Both the position numbers and the translations under genes were made by a program. From JACCVG01 sp963790245 (GTDB lineage Bacteria > Actinomycetota > Thermoleophilia > Solirubrobacterales > Thermoleophilaceae), in assembly GCA_963790245.1 (NCBI GenBank), contig CAWBNP010000002.1:1550001-1614000 (forward strand): a DNA stretch of 64,000 nucleotides. Direction: 5' to 3'. This document shows, one piece after another, positions 39,897 to 48,855 of the stretch. Each line of letters opens with the position of its first letter. The stretch's first letter is position 1. The notes beneath the pieces are model-generated. The model searched no databases and was not told the DNA's origin. It saw only the letters and a list, made by a program, of their open reading frames with translations.

Positions 39897-42575
39897 ATGG
39901 CTGACATCAAACAGACCGGCGCAAAGCCGCCCTTCACGCCCGCGCAGATCAAGCGCGCGGAGGAGTTCGTGCGCGAGAAGTTCCTGCTCGAGGGGGAGGA
40001 GCCGGTGTTGGCCTTCGCTCCGGGCACGGCTCGACGGCGCGCGTTCGAGGACGCGCTCCGCGAGTTGGACGGGGGCGCCGAGCAACCGTCCGTCTCGTGG
40101 CGCCGGGAGTACTCGCTGATGCTCGGCCTCGAGCGGTTGATGGCCGAGGACGAGCCGCTGCTCGCGGACGGGACCGTCCTCTCCGCACACCAGGTGGACG
40201 CGCTGTCGGGGACGTTGATCGCGCTACTGGCCGAGGCTCAGGCCTCCAACGGGGCTGAGCCGGTCGACGTGGTCGTGGAGGTCGTCGAGTCCGAGGATCG
40301 GCCGCAGGTCGAAGACGACCCGGCGGCCGAGGACTCGTCGGAGATCGATGAAGGCGACGATGAGGACGAGGCCGATGAGGAGTCGCTGTCTGACGAGGAT
40401 GAGGAAAGCGACGAGGACGACGATGAGGATCGCGAGCCCAGCCCCGAGGAGCTCGCCCGCGAGGCCGCCCGGCTCGAGGCCGCCCGGCGCGAGGCGGAAG
40501 CGCTCGCCGCGGAGGAAGCCGCAGCCGACGAGGAGCCTCTCGACTGGGATGACTCCGACAGCGACGAAGACGACGAGGAAACGCCGCCGCCCGAGTTCGT
40601 CGACCACAACGCCGCCCGGCGGTTCTGGTTCGAGCACGCGACCGGCGCGGGCAAGACCGTGGCCGCGCTCGGCTTCGTCGAGGCCTCGCGCGCCGGAGGC
40701 GTCCTGATCCTGACCCACCGCCGCAACCTCGTCGACCAGTTCCACGGCGAGCTGTTCGATCGCGGCTACAAGAAGCGCGTCCGCCCGGCGATGCTCGCCG
40801 GCGACAAGCAGCCCGACGTCGACGGCCCGGTGTCGGTCGAGACCTACCAGTGGTTCGTCCGCAACGCGGGCAAGATCTCCGACGCCTACACGATCGTGAT
40901 CTGCGACGAGGCCCATACGGCGCTCGGGGAGAAGACCAGCGCGGCGATCCGCCGCTGGGACGGTCCCGTCTTCATCGGCATGACCGCGACCGGCGCGCTG
41001 ATCGCCCGCCACGTCACCGACCTGTTCCCGACGCAAACCTCGCGCTTCGATCTCGCGGCCGCCGCGCGCCGTGGCGTGATCAGCCCGCTGCGCTGCATCC
41101 GGATCCCCCCGGGGGTCGGCGTGCGGACGATCGCCAACGTGCCGCTGCGCAAGGGCGAGGTCGATCAGGACTTTGATCAAGAAGAGCTCGCCGCACTGCT
41201 CGACCAGACGCCGTTCAACATGGCGGTCGCCGACCTCTACCGCGTCCGCTTCAAGGATGTGCCGGGGGTCGTCTACGCGGCCGGCGTCCAGCACGCCTAC
41301 CACGTCGCAGAAGCCTTCCGTGAGGTCGGAATCAAGGCCAAGGGCGTGTCCGGCGAGACGCCGAAACGAGAGCTGACGCGGATCCTCGCGGCCTACGAGC
41401 GCGGCGAGATCGACGTACTCGTCAACGCCCAGCTGCTCGCCGAAGGTTGGAACTCGCCGCGCGCGACTGTCTGCATGCACCTCGCGCCGACCGCCTCGAA
41501 GCGGATCTACCAACAGCGTGTCGGGCGCGTGACGCGACGCAACCCTGGCAAGGAGGCGGGGATCGTGATCGATTTCGTTCACCCCGCGACGACCCACGAC
41601 GATCCGGTCGTGACGCTGCATAGCCTGCTCGACCGTGATGTCTACCGCGGCGGCGCGATCGTCGTCGGGCCCGTGCGCCGCGGTCGCGGGCGCCGGGTGC
41701 GGGTCGAGCGCCGCGTGCTCCCGGTCTCACCGGATCCCGAGCGGCGGGCCGTCGTCTTCGAGCGCGAGCTGTGGCGGATCGCGGTCGAGAACCTCTCCTG
41801 GCAGGAGCAGCACGTCTGGGCCGCGCTCGCCGGCGCGCGGGTGGCTTCGAGCAACTGGCGCCGGGCCCGCGCGATGCTCCATTTCGACCAGACCGGCGAG
41901 CTGCGGCGCCGCTTCCTGATCACGAGCCTTCAACGCAATCGCAACACCCAGCTGCGGCTCCGGGCCCTGTCCGAGGTCGCCCAGCTGCGCGACGCCGAGG
42001 CGTTCGACGATGCCGTCGACATCGTCGGCGGCTGGTCGCGCGACGAGCGGCGCGAGGGCGTCAAGGTATTGCTCACCGCGCTGGCGGAGCGGCCGATCGG
42101 GCGCCGCGACCAGGCGACCGCCTGGATCTGGCGACTCGCCGAGTACAGCCGTGAGGTCCACGAGGAATACGCGGTCCAGCGCTGGCCAGAGACCAAGCGG
42201 CTGCTCGGGCTGCTGGTCAACTCATCGGGTGCCGCCCACGCGCGCAACGCGCGGCGGCTCGCCCACGCCGCGCGCAGCGAGGATCGCCGGCTCGCGGCGG
42301 CTCTGCTGGCCGCCGCGCTCGCCCACACGCCCGAGGCCGAGGATGTCTTGCGCGGCGCGCGCACGCGGCTCGCGCGCAAGCCTTCGGCGCTCGCTCGCGA
42401 GCTGCTGCGCAACTTCCCCAAGGGCCGCCGCCGCAGCGGCCGCCGCCGGCGTGGCCGATCGCAGGGCCAGCGCCAGCCCGCGAATGGCGGCGCGCCCAGT
42501 GACTCGAAGAAGAATGCCCAAGAGAAGAAGGGCTCTGAAGGAGATCGGCAGCGCTCGGACGAGGCCGCCGCCTAG
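39897..42575 (+). CDS. SF2 DEAD/DEAH-box helicase with large acidic insertion
   Basis: An 892-residue helicase. After an N-terminal domain (1-130) comes a tract of about 100 residues (138-232) dominated by Glu and Asp, then motif I ATGAGKT (about 248), Ia LTHRRNLVDQF, motif II CDEAH (about 336), III-like MTATG, and the C-lobe motifs VLVNAQLLAEGWNSP and RIYQQRVGRVTRR. A helical repeat region (about 620-850) and a strongly basic tail (RRRSGRRRRGRSQGQRQ) follow. The acidic insert lies directly before motif I, where SF2 proteins usually carry the Q-motif. GAGAGAGG precedes the ATG. The substrate is unknown; DNA or RNA remodelling is possible. Confidence 0.88.
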   Translation: MADIKQTGAKPPFTPAQIKRAEEFVREKFLLEGEEPVLAFAPGTARRRAFEDALRELDGGAEQPSVSWRREYSLMLGLERLMAEDEPLLADGTVLSAHQVDALSGTLIALLAEAQASNGAEPVDVVVEVVESEDRPQVEDDPAAEDSSEIDEGDDEDEADEESLSDEDEESDEDDDEDREPSPEELAREAARLEAARREAEALAAEEAAADEEPLDWDDSDSDEDDEETPPPEFVDHNAARRFWFEHATGAGKTVAALGFVEASRAGGVLILTHRRNLVDQFHGELFDRGYKKRVRPAMLAGDKQPDVDGPVSVETYQWFVRNAGKISDAYTIVICDEAHTALGEKTSAAIRRWDGPVFIGMTATGALIARHVTDLFPTQTSRFDLAAAARRGVISPLRCIRIPPGVGVRTIANVPLRKGEVDQDFDQEELAALLDQTPFNMAVADLYRVRFKDVPGVVYAAGVQHAYHVAEAFREVGIKAKGVSGETPKRELTRILAAYERGEIDVLVNAQLLAEGWNSPRATVCMHLAPTASKRIYQQRVGRVTRRNPGKEAGIVIDFVHPATTHDDPVVTLHSLLDRDVYRGGAIVVGPVRRGRGRRVRVERRVLPVSPDPERRAVVFERELWRIAVENLSWQEQHVWAALAGARVASSNWRRARAMLHFDQTGELRRRFLITSLQRNRNTQLRLRALSEVAQLRDAEAFDDAVDIVGGWSRDERREGVKVLLTALAERPIGRRDQATAWIWRLAEYSREVHEEYAVQRWPETKRLLGLLVNSSGAAHARNARRLAHAARSEDRRLAAALLAAALAHTPEAEDVLRGARTRLARKPSALARELLRNFPKGRRRSGRRRRGRSQGQRQPANGGAPSDSKKNAQEKKGSEGDRQRSDEAAA

Positions 42576-42627
42576 CGGTCCGCGACGTCGTGGACCGGAC
42601 GGCGTCCGGATACGATCGGCCATCACG

Positions 42628-43296
42628 ATGGCGGCCCATTCCAGCACCCCCTCAGAGCTGAAGGCCCAGATCGAGGCCGAGCGCGCCGGCGGGCCCTTCC
42701 TGGTTCATCGCGACGGGGAGGGTATGCAGGTGATCACGACGCTCGCCGAGGACGGCGGGGCGCTAACGGTCGGGCGCAGCGCGGGCGCCGGAATCGCGCT
42801 CGCTCACGACCCCGAGGTCTCGCGGGTGCACGGCGCGCTCGAGGCAATCGGCGGTGACTGGACGCTGTCCGACGACGGCCTCTCACGCAACGGCACCTTT
42901 CTCAACGGCGAGCGGATCAGCGGTCGGCGGCGGTTGCGCGACGGCGATGTCATCCGCTTCGGAAACACCCCCGTGACCTTCCGCGACCCTCGCGGAACGG
43001 AGTCGGCGGAGACCCACCTGGCGGCCGGGATATCCGAGGTGGCGCGCCTCTCCGAGACCCAGAAGAAGGTCCTGATCGAGCTCTGCCGCCCGTTCAAGGA
43101 CGGCAGCGCGTTCGCGACGCCCGCGACCAATCAGCAGATCGCCGAGCAGCTGTTCCTCTCGGTCGACGCGATCAAGGCCCACCTGCGTGTCCTGTTCGAG
43201 AAGTTCGAGCTGACCGACCTGCCGCAGAACGCCAAGCGCGCAGCCCTCGTCGAGCGCGCCTTCCAGGCCGGCGCCATCGCCCCGCGCGACTTGTAG
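42628..43296 (+). CDS. FHA-domain protein with C-terminal helix-turn-helix
   Basis: A 222-residue protein. Residues about 25-125 form a forkhead-associated domain that binds phosphothreonine: LTVGRSAGAG (Gly-Arg), PEVSRVHGAL (Ser-Arg-x-His) and SRNGTFLNGERI (Asn-Gly). After it, ETQKKVLIELCRPF and NQQIAEQLFLSVDAIKAHLRVLFEKFEL look like a LuxR-type or winged helix-turn-helix with an EF-L-T-D dimer tail. FHA plus HTH suggests Ser/Thr-kinase-controlled transcription, but the kinase is not nearby. The ATG lies 53 bases after the helicase stop; a TACGAT box 11 bases before it could give a separate promoter. Confidence 0.88.
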   Translation: MAAHSSTPSELKAQIEAERAGGPFLVHRDGEGMQVITTLAEDGGALTVGRSAGAGIALAHDPEVSRVHGALEAIGGDWTLSDDGLSRNGTFLNGERISGRRRLRDGDVIRFGNTPVTFRDPRGTESAETHLAAGISEVARLSETQKKVLIELCRPFKDGSAFATPATNQQIAEQLFLSVDAIKAHLRVLFEKFELTDLPQNAKRAALVERAFQAGAIAPRDL

Positions 43297-43330
43297 CGCC
43301 GCCCCCCCGACCGGGACGCGGGTGCCCTGC

Positions 43331-44047
43331 TTAGCCGAGCTTCTTGAGATGGACCTCGCCCGCGTCGAGGGCGACGCGGCCCTTGGCGGTCTGAACCAGT
43401 AGGCCCCCCTCTTCATCGACACCGCAGGCGGTTCCCTGGCCGCGGTCCCAGGAGATCGACCGACCTTCGAGCGCGTCGCGGCGCCGCCAGGCGGCGAGCG
43501 TCTCGGGCGCGGAGGTCTCGAGCCACCGTTCGAGCTGGGTCAGGACCGCAGCGAGGACGATCGCGCGATCCGGGCCCCGCTTGTCCGTTGCGAGCGCCAG
43601 CGACGTCGCGGTTTCGCGCAGCTCGGCCGGAAAGCCCTCGCGCGCGGTCGCGACATTGAGGCCGATGCCGATCACCGCCCAGCCCTCCTGTGGCCGGCCC
43701 TCGATCAGGATGCCGGCGAGCTTGCGCTCCCCGATCCAGATGTCGTTGGGCCACTTGATCCAGGTCTCGACCTCGGCTGCCTGCTCGCAGGCCTCGCAGA
43801 TTGCCACGGCGACCGCTAGCGGCAGCAGCGCGTGCCGAAGCTCGAGCGCGCGGACCACGAGCGACATCAGGAGCGCGTCGCCGGCAGCGGCCGACCATGT
43901 TCGCCCGGACCGGCCGCGGCCGGCGGTCTGCGCATCAGCGGTGATCAGCGTGCCGTGCTCCGCGCCCGCGAGTGCGAGCTCGCGCGCGCGGGCGTTGGTC
44001 GAGTCGGTCAGCCGGTGGTGGACGCGCGGGCGGCCGAACCCGGTCAA
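43331..44047 (-). CDS. birA: Biotin--protein ligase
   Basis: A 238-residue biotin protein ligase without the N-terminal DNA-binding domain. The catalytic segment TADAQTAGRGRSGRTW has the adenylate-binding GRGRSGR loop; WIKWPNDIWIGERKLAGILIE carries the biotinyl-Lys-transfer Lys; and NVATAREGFPAELRETATSL and a small SH3-like C-terminus complete the fold. It activates biotin with ATP and attaches it to carboxylases. The TTG start overlaps the SAM-hydrolase stop (TTGA), so it is the last gene of the tetrapyrrole operon. No repressor function is expected. Confidence 0.95.
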   Translation of the reverse strand: MTGFGRPRVHHRLTDSTNARARELALAGAEHGTLITADAQTAGRGRSGRTWSAAAGDALLMSLVVRALELRHALLPLAVAVAICEACEQAAEVETWIKWPNDIWIGERKLAGILIEGRPQEGWAVIGIGLNVATAREGFPAELRETATSLALATDKRGPDRAIVLAAVLTQLERWLETSAPETLAAWRRRDALEGRSISWDRGQGTACGVDEEGGLLVQTAKGRVALDAGEVHLKKLG

Positions 44048-44844
44048 AGCGGGCGCAGCCTCACCTCGGCATCGCGTTCGATGCCGAGCAGCGCCGCTGC
44101 ACTGCCGCGGTTGACGGCGATCGCCAGCATTCGGTAGGCGTCCTCGTAGACGATCAGCCCTCCCTCCTCGACGTCGCCGAAGGCATGGACGTAGATCGCG
44201 CGGTGGCGCGAGCTCGCCACGGCCAGCTCAGCGGCTCGGCCGAGGCCGAGCCCGGTCCCGGCCAGCTGCTCGTGCGAGGCGTCGAGCGTGACGTTTCCGA
44301 ACCGGTCGACGATCAGCGCGTGGGTGAGCAACTCTCCGTCGTGGATCTCGGCGCGCGGGAGCTCGAGCGCGACGAGCTCGGCCGGGTCGAGCAGTGCGCC
44401 GGCTTCGGCGAGCTCCGCACCGGCGACGAGCCGTGCGGCGACCGGTGCGAAAAGGTCGCGGCCGTGGAAGGTCGCCGAGACCGGCTCGAGGCGGTGAGGC
44501 GAGGTCGTGATGTCGACGGCCAGCACGATTCCGCCCGCCCGCTCGGCGGCGGGCATCAACAGCCCGTTGTCAGGCCCGACCAGCACCCGTCCATCGGCGC
44601 AGCGCAGCGCCAGCGCGCGTCGCGGAGTGCCGACCGTCGGGTCGACGACGGCGACGTGGATGCCCAACGGGACGTAGTCGAGCGCATTGCGCAGCACGAG
44701 CGCTCCGTGGCGGATGTCGTGGCGGCCGATGCCGTGCGTCAGGTCGATGACACGCGCCTCGGGGGCGATCCGCGCGATCACGCCGTGGCAGATCCCCACG
44801 AACTCATCGTCGCTGCCGTAGTCGGTCAGCAGGGTGATGATCAC
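44044..44844 (-). CDS. SAM hydroxide adenosyltransferase (DUF62, fluorinase-like)
   Basis: A 266-residue member of the S-adenosylmethionine-cleaving DUF62 family. The catalytic triad of the hydroxide adenosyltransferases (Asp68, Arg75, His127 in the archaeal enzyme numbering) falls here at Asp68 and Arg75 in VVDPTVGTPRRAL and His127 in ATFHGRDLF, the same positions. The TDYGSDDEFVG start and VGPDNGLLMPA loop are also typical. The enzyme would split SAM to adenosine and methionine. True halogenases lack this triad, so halide chemistry is unlikely. The GTG start overlaps the cobA-hemD stop by four bases. Confidence 0.92.
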   Translation of the reverse strand: MIITLLTDYGSDDEFVGICHGVIARIAPEARVIDLTHGIGRHDIRHGALVLRNALDYVPLGIHVAVVDPTVGTPRRALALRCADGRVLVGPDNGLLMPAAERAGGIVLAVDITTSPHRLEPVSATFHGRDLFAPVAARLVAGAELAEAGALLDPAELVALELPRAEIHDGELLTHALIVDRFGNVTLDASHEQLAGTGLGLGRAAELAVASSRHRAIYVHAFGDVEEGGLIVYEDAYRMLAIAVNRGSAAALLGIERDAEVRLRPL

Positions 44845-46361
44845 GGCGCCGTCTGCTTCCTCGCGTCGTCGAGAAGAGCGTCGACCAGCCCTCCGATGTC
44901 GTGTCGCTCGGCCTCGATCGCGAGCTCGAGATCCGCCTCGAGGACTGCGGCGCTCGTAACCGGGCCGATCGAGACTACGCGGGCACTTGTCGGCACCGAG
45001 GCGCCTGCGATCTTTAGCGCCGCACTTAGGAACCGAACAGTCGAAGAAGAGGTAAAGGTCACGTAGTCGGCGCGCTCGATCGCGCCCAGCGTGGCCGTTG
45101 GCAGGTCCTCGGCGACGGTCTCATAGAAGGCGACGTCATCGACCTCGGCTCCCAGCGCCCGCAACGCGTCGGGCAGCACGTCACGCGCTTCTGCGGCCCG
45201 CGCCACGAGCACTCGCCCGCCCGCGATGTCGAGCTCGGTGAGCGCCTCGACGAGCCCTTCGGCAACCGATCTCGTCGGCACCACATCCGCGCGCAGGCCG
45301 CGCTCGGCCAGCGCGGCGGCGGTCGCGGGTCCGATCGCCGCGATCTGCGCGTCCGCCAGTGACCGGGCGTCGAGGCCGCGCCGGGCGAGCCCGCTCATCA
45401 GCAGTTCCGCACCCTTTGGCGAGGTGACGCAGACGAGCGAATAGTCCGCGATCCGATCGAGTGCGCTGGCCAGATCGCCTTCGACCGGACACGGCTCGAT
45501 CCGGATCGCCGGCGCTTGGATCACTACCGCCCCGAGCTCGGACAGCCGGTCAGCGAGCGTGCTCGCCTGCTCGCGCGCGCGGGTGACGACCACCGTCCTG
45601 CCATCGAGTGGCCGACCACCCAACCACGCGAGCCGCTCGGCCAGTCCGGCGACCTCCCCGACGAGCGTGATCGCCGGTGGCTTGATCCCGGCGTCCTGTG
45701 CCCGTGCGGCGATCTCCTCGAGCGGGCCGGTCACGGTGCGCTGGCCCGGCAGCGTCCCGCGCTCGATGACCGCGGCCGGTGTGCTGCCGTCACGGCCGGC
45801 GTCGATCAGGCTCGCGCTGAGCGCGGGCAGCCGTCGCACGCCCATGTAGAAGACGAGCGTCCCCGGGAAGCGGGCGAGCGCATCCCAGTCGATCGCGGTC
45901 TCGGGCTTGTCCGGGTCCTCGTGACCCGTGATCAACGCGACCGCGGATGAAAGCTCGCGATGGGTCGGCGGGATTCCTGCATAGGCGGGAGCGGCCAGCC
46001 CGGCCGTGACACCCGGGACGATCTCGAACGCGACCCCGGCGGCGACCAGCGCCTCGGCCTCCTCGCCGCCGCGTCCGAACACGAACGGGTCTCCGCCCTT
46101 CAGCCGCACGACCCGCTTGCCGGCCGCGCCGTGCTCCACCAGCCGGCGGTTGATCTCCTCCTGAGACGCCGATTCGCCGCCCGGTGTCTTGCCCACGTAC
46201 AGGAGTTCCGCGGACGGGTTCGCGCCGTCGAGCGCGCCGTCGGGGATCAGCCGGTCGTAGAGGATCACCTCGGCCCGCGCGATCAGGTCCAGGGAGCGGC
46301 GGGTCATCAACCCGGGATCGCCGGGCCCGGCGCCGACCAGATGGACCCGCGGTTCGCTCAT
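44841..46361 (-). CDS. Uroporphyrinogen-III C-methyltransferase / uroporphyrinogen-III synthase fusion
   Basis: A 506-residue two-domain protein. Residues 1-245 are CobA/SirA-type SUMT: VHLVGAGPGDPGLMTRRSLDLI, LYVGKTPGGESASQEEINRRLVEHG, RLKGGDPFVFGRGGEEAEAL and GIPPTHRELSSAVALITGHE. Residues about 255-500 are HemD, with RTVVVTRAREQASTLADRLSELGA, CVTSPKGAELLM and TFTSSSTVRFL. It makes uroporphyrinogen III and methylates part of it toward precorrin-2 for siroheme or cobalamin. This fusion is common in Firmicutes and actinobacteria. The ATG is seven bases after TAGTCT, whose TAG is the hemC stop. Confidence 0.96.
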   Translation of the reverse strand: MSEPRVHLVGAGPGDPGLMTRRSLDLIARAEVILYDRLIPDGALDGANPSAELLYVGKTPGGESASQEEINRRLVEHGAAGKRVVRLKGGDPFVFGRGGEEAEALVAAGVAFEIVPGVTAGLAAPAYAGIPPTHRELSSAVALITGHEDPDKPETAIDWDALARFPGTLVFYMGVRRLPALSASLIDAGRDGSTPAAVIERGTLPGQRTVTGPLEEIAARAQDAGIKPPAITLVGEVAGLAERLAWLGGRPLDGRTVVVTRAREQASTLADRLSELGAVVIQAPAIRIEPCPVEGDLASALDRIADYSLVCVTSPKGAELLMSGLARRGLDARSLADAQIAAIGPATAAALAERGLRADVVPTRSVAEGLVEALTELDIAGGRVLVARAAEARDVLPDALRALGAEVDDVAFYETVAEDLPTATLGAIERADYVTFTSSSTVRFLSAALKIAGASVPTSARVVSIGPVTSAAVLEADLELAIEAERHDIGGLVDALLDDARKQTAP

Positions 46362-46368
46362 CGACCGC

Positions 46369-46374
46369 AGACTA
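46369..46374 (-). promoter_or_regulatory. -10 box (TAGTCT) overlapping the hemC stop codon
   Basis: The hemC stop TAG (46374-46372 on the - strand) is the first half of TAGTCT, which ends seven bases before the cobA-hemD ATG. It is the strongest example inside an otherwise tightly coupled operon and would let the last three genes be expressed separately. Confidence 0.5.
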
Positions 46375-47286
46375 TGGCGCGGCGGCGGCGGCGGCCAGCA
46401 GCCCGCCCGCGCCCGCGGCGAGCATCCGCCCCGCCAGCAGCCGCCCCAGCTCGGCGGGCTCGTCGGCCGAGCCGCTGACGAGATCCCGGATCCAATGGGA
46501 CCCATCGGGCATCCCGGCGTATCCGTTCAGCTCGAGCAGGTCTCCGCCGAGAACGGCATGGGCACCGACGGGCGTGTCGCAGGTCGCCCCGAGCGCCGCG
46601 ACGGCCGCGCGCTCGGCGGTTAGCTCGATCAGTGCGACTCGGTCGGTCAGTACAGCGGCGAGCTCGGCGACGGCGGAGTCCGCGGCACGGGCCTCGAGCG
46701 CCAGGCAGCCTTGCCCGGGGGCGGGCGTCAGCACGGTCTCATCGATCGGCCTCCCCGCCTGCAAACCAAGTCGCTCGAGTCCGGCGGCGGCGAGCAGGAT
46801 AGCGTCGAAGGCTCCTTCGCCGAGCCGTCGCAACCGCGTATCGACGTTGCCGCGCAGCTCCCCGACCGCGAGGTCGGGGCGTGCCGCGAGCAGCTGGCTG
46901 CGCCGCCGCAGGCTGCTCGTCCCGACCGAGGCGCCTACGGGGAGGTCATCGAGGGTTGCGGCGCCGCCGCAGAGGGCATCGCGCGGATCGGCACGCTCCG
47001 GGACGGCGACCAGCGCGAGCCCGTCGCCGAGGTCCCCCGGCACGTCCTTGGCAGAGTGGACGGCGAGGTCGATCTGCTCGTCCTGGAGCGCGCGCTCGAT
47101 TGCCGAGACGAAGCGCGCCTTGTCGCCGATCGAGGTTCTGGCGGTCGGGGTGCCCTCGTCACCGAGCGTCTCGATGACGATGACCTCGACATCGACGTCA
47201 GGCTGCGCCGCTCGCAGCCGGTCGGCGACGGCATTCGATTGGGCGAGCGCGAGTGCGCTGCCACGCGTCCCGAGACGCACCCTCAA
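46372..47286 (-). CDS. hemC: Porphobilinogen deaminase (hydroxymethylbilane synthase)
   Basis: A 304-residue HemC assembling four porphobilinogen units into hydroxymethylbilane. It begins LRVRLGTRGSALALAQSNAVADRL, continues with IDLAVHSAKDVPGDL (the catalytic Asp), VGTSSLRRRSQLLAARPDL and GNVDTRLRRLGEG, and has the cofactor-carrying Cys in GATCDTPVGAHAVL. The C-terminus ends in an Ala/Gly-rich tail. The start is the TTG at 47286 (or GTG 47280), four bases after the hemA stop. The longer upstream frame overlaps hemA and is a shadow. Confidence 0.96.
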   Translation of the reverse strand: MRVRLGTRGSALALAQSNAVADRLRAAQPDVDVEVIVIETLGDEGTPTARTSIGDKARFVSAIERALQDEQIDLAVHSAKDVPGDLGDGLALVAVPERADPRDALCGGAATLDDLPVGASVGTSSLRRRSQLLAARPDLAVGELRGNVDTRLRRLGEGAFDAILLAAAGLERLGLQAGRPIDETVLTPAPGQGCLALEARAADSAVAELAAVLTDRVALIELTAERAAVAALGATCDTPVGAHAVLGGDLLELNGYAGMPDGSHWIRDLVSGSADEPAELGRLLAGRMLAAGAGGLLAAAAAAP

Positions 47287-47290
47287 GGCG

Positions 47291-48679
47291 TCAGGAGGCG
47301 TTGCTGCGCCGGTGGCCCCGGCGATGGGCATCGAGCGAGGCGACGCTCGCGTCGGCACCGCGGTCGCGCTCGCCCGTGCCGGGGAGGGGGACATCCACCG
47401 GCGAGGAGTCGGGCTCGAGCCCGAACAGCTCGCGCAGCGCTTGGACGAAGACGTAGGCGCCGTCGTCCTCGCTCGAACGCTTGAGTCGCAGCGTCGGCTC
47501 GTGCAGCAGCCGGCTGACGATCGAGCGGGCCATCGCGCCGATACGCTCGCGGTCGGCGTCGGAGGCCGACTCCCAGCGGCGATCGTTGTCGGCAAGCACC
47601 GCCTCGACGATCTCCTCCCCGCGAGCGCGCAGCGCGGCGATCGTCGGCACGACGTCCAGGCCTGCGAGCCACCCCTCGAACCGTTCGACCTCCTGTTCGA
47701 TAATCAGTTGAGCGCGCTCGGCCTCGGCCTCGCGGCCGGACATGTTTCGCGCGACTTCGCGCTGGAGGTCGTCCATGTCGTACAGCGTGATCCCGGCCAG
47801 GTCGCGGCAGGAGGGGTCGATGTCACGGGGAACCGCGATGTCGATCAGCAGCAGCGGCCGCCCCTCGCGCTGGTCGGCCACGACGGCCATCTCCTCGTGC
47901 CCGACGATTTGGTGGGGCGACGCCGTGCAGGAGACGACGATGTCGGCGTCTACCAGCTGGGCGGGCAGCTCGTCGAAGCGGACCGCCTCGCCACCGAACC
48001 GCTGGGCGAGGCCGATCGCACGGTCATAGCGGCGGTTGGCGATGAAGATCGTGCGCGCGCCGCTCGCGTGCAGCGCGGCCGCGGTGAGCTGGCCCTGCTC
48101 GCCGGCGCCGAGCACCAGCACCCGACGCGTGTCGAGCTCGCCGAGCACGCCGCGTGCGAGCTGCACCGCGACGGTCGAGATCGATACGTGCGAGCGGCTG
48201 ATCGCGGTCTCTGTGCGCGCGCGCTTGCCGGCCGCGAGCGCGTCGCGGAACAGCCGGTTGGCGACGGGTCCAGACACGCCCTCGACGAGCGCCAACTCGT
48301 ACGCGCGCTTGACCTGGCCCTGGACCTCGGCCTCGCCGACGATCATCGAGTCGAGCCCGGCGACAACCGAGAACAGGTGGCGGACGGCCTCGATCCCGCG
48401 CAGCGAGTAGATCCGCCCGAGCAGTTCGGTCGGTGCGATCCCCGCCTGGCGCGAGAGGGCGCTGAGCGCGACGTTCTCGGCCTCGACCGGATCGCGTACG
48501 ACCAGGTAGAGCTCGGTCCGGTTGCAGGTCGAGATCGCGACCGCCTCGTCGATCGCCGGATCGCCGACGAGCTCGCGCAGGAAGCCGGCGGCGCGGCCCT
48601 CGGGCAGCGCGAGGCGCTCACGCAGTGCGACCGGAGCGGTCTTGTGGGAGATGCCGAGCGTCAGGATCCGTTCGTTCAC
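47291..48679 (-). CDS. hemA: Glutamyl-tRNA reductase
   Basis: A 462-residue HemA, the first enzyme of the C5 route to 5-aminolevulinate. The catalytic Cys52 is in AISTCNRTELYLV, followed by EAVRHLFSVVAGLDSMIVGEAEVQGQVKRAYE, an NADPH-binding Rossmann segment VLVLGAGEQGQLTAAAL and the C-terminal dimer helix. The last 40 residues are a charged tail (RGADASVASLDAHRRGHRRS) longer than in most homologues. The start (GTG) overlaps the small CcmD-like gene by four bases. It couples haem supply to the haem-export genes upstream. Confidence 0.96.
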   Translation of the reverse strand: MNERILTLGISHKTAPVALRERLALPEGRAAGFLRELVGDPAIDEAVAISTCNRTELYLVVRDPVEAENVALSALSRQAGIAPTELLGRIYSLRGIEAVRHLFSVVAGLDSMIVGEAEVQGQVKRAYELALVEGVSGPVANRLFRDALAAGKRARTETAISRSHVSISTVAVQLARGVLGELDTRRVLVLGAGEQGQLTAAALHASGARTIFIANRRYDRAIGLAQRFGGEAVRFDELPAQLVDADIVVSCTASPHQIVGHEEMAVVADQREGRPLLLIDIAVPRDIDPSCRDLAGITLYDMDDLQREVARNMSGREAEAERAQLIIEQEVERFEGWLAGLDVVPTIAALRARGEEIVEAVLADNDRRWESASDADRERIGAMARSIVSRLLHEPTLRLKRSSEDDGAYVFVQALRELFGLEPDSSPVDVPLPGTGERDRGADASVASLDAHRRGHRRSNAS

Positions 48680-48855
48680 GGCGTGCCCCCGGCGTCCTCG
48701 CGCCTGTCGATCAGCTCGCCCAGCCGCTCGAGCTCGCGTTCGAGCCGCGCCGCCCGTGCGCCGATGACTGCGACGTAGATCACGATCAGCGTCATGAAAA
48801 CGACGTAGGCCGCCGCTACGTAGGTGATCGCCGTCTCGAGTGCGACGGCCGGCAT
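48676..48855 (-). CDS. CcmD-like small membrane protein
   Basis: A 59-residue protein: one membrane helix (TYVAAAYVVFMTLIVIYVAVIG, residues about 8-29) followed by a charged amphipathic tail (ARAARLERELERLGELIDRRED). The topology, size and position right after ccmC match CcmD, the small subunit that releases holo-CcmE from CcmC in System I cytochrome c maturation. Sequence alone is too short to prove this. The ATG overlaps the ccmC stop by one base (TGATG) and its stop overlaps hemA. Confidence 0.8.
   Translation of the reverse strand: MPAVALETAITYVAAAYVVFMTLIVIYVAVIGARAARLERELERLGELIDRREDAGGTP

Noticed and set aside
40224..41621. A 465-codon open frame on the - strand
   Set aside because: It is antisense to the helicase, and the helicase frame carries all motifs.
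44044..44844. Fluorinase/chlorinase
   Set aside because: The Asp-Arg-His triad of the hydroxide adenosyltransferases is complete, and the halogenase-specific loop is not seen.
46184..48778. An 864-codon open frame on the + strand
   Set aside because: It is antisense to cobA-hemD, hemC and hemA, all of which have full catalytic motifs; the antisense frame shows only low-complexity Ser/Arg/Ala composition.
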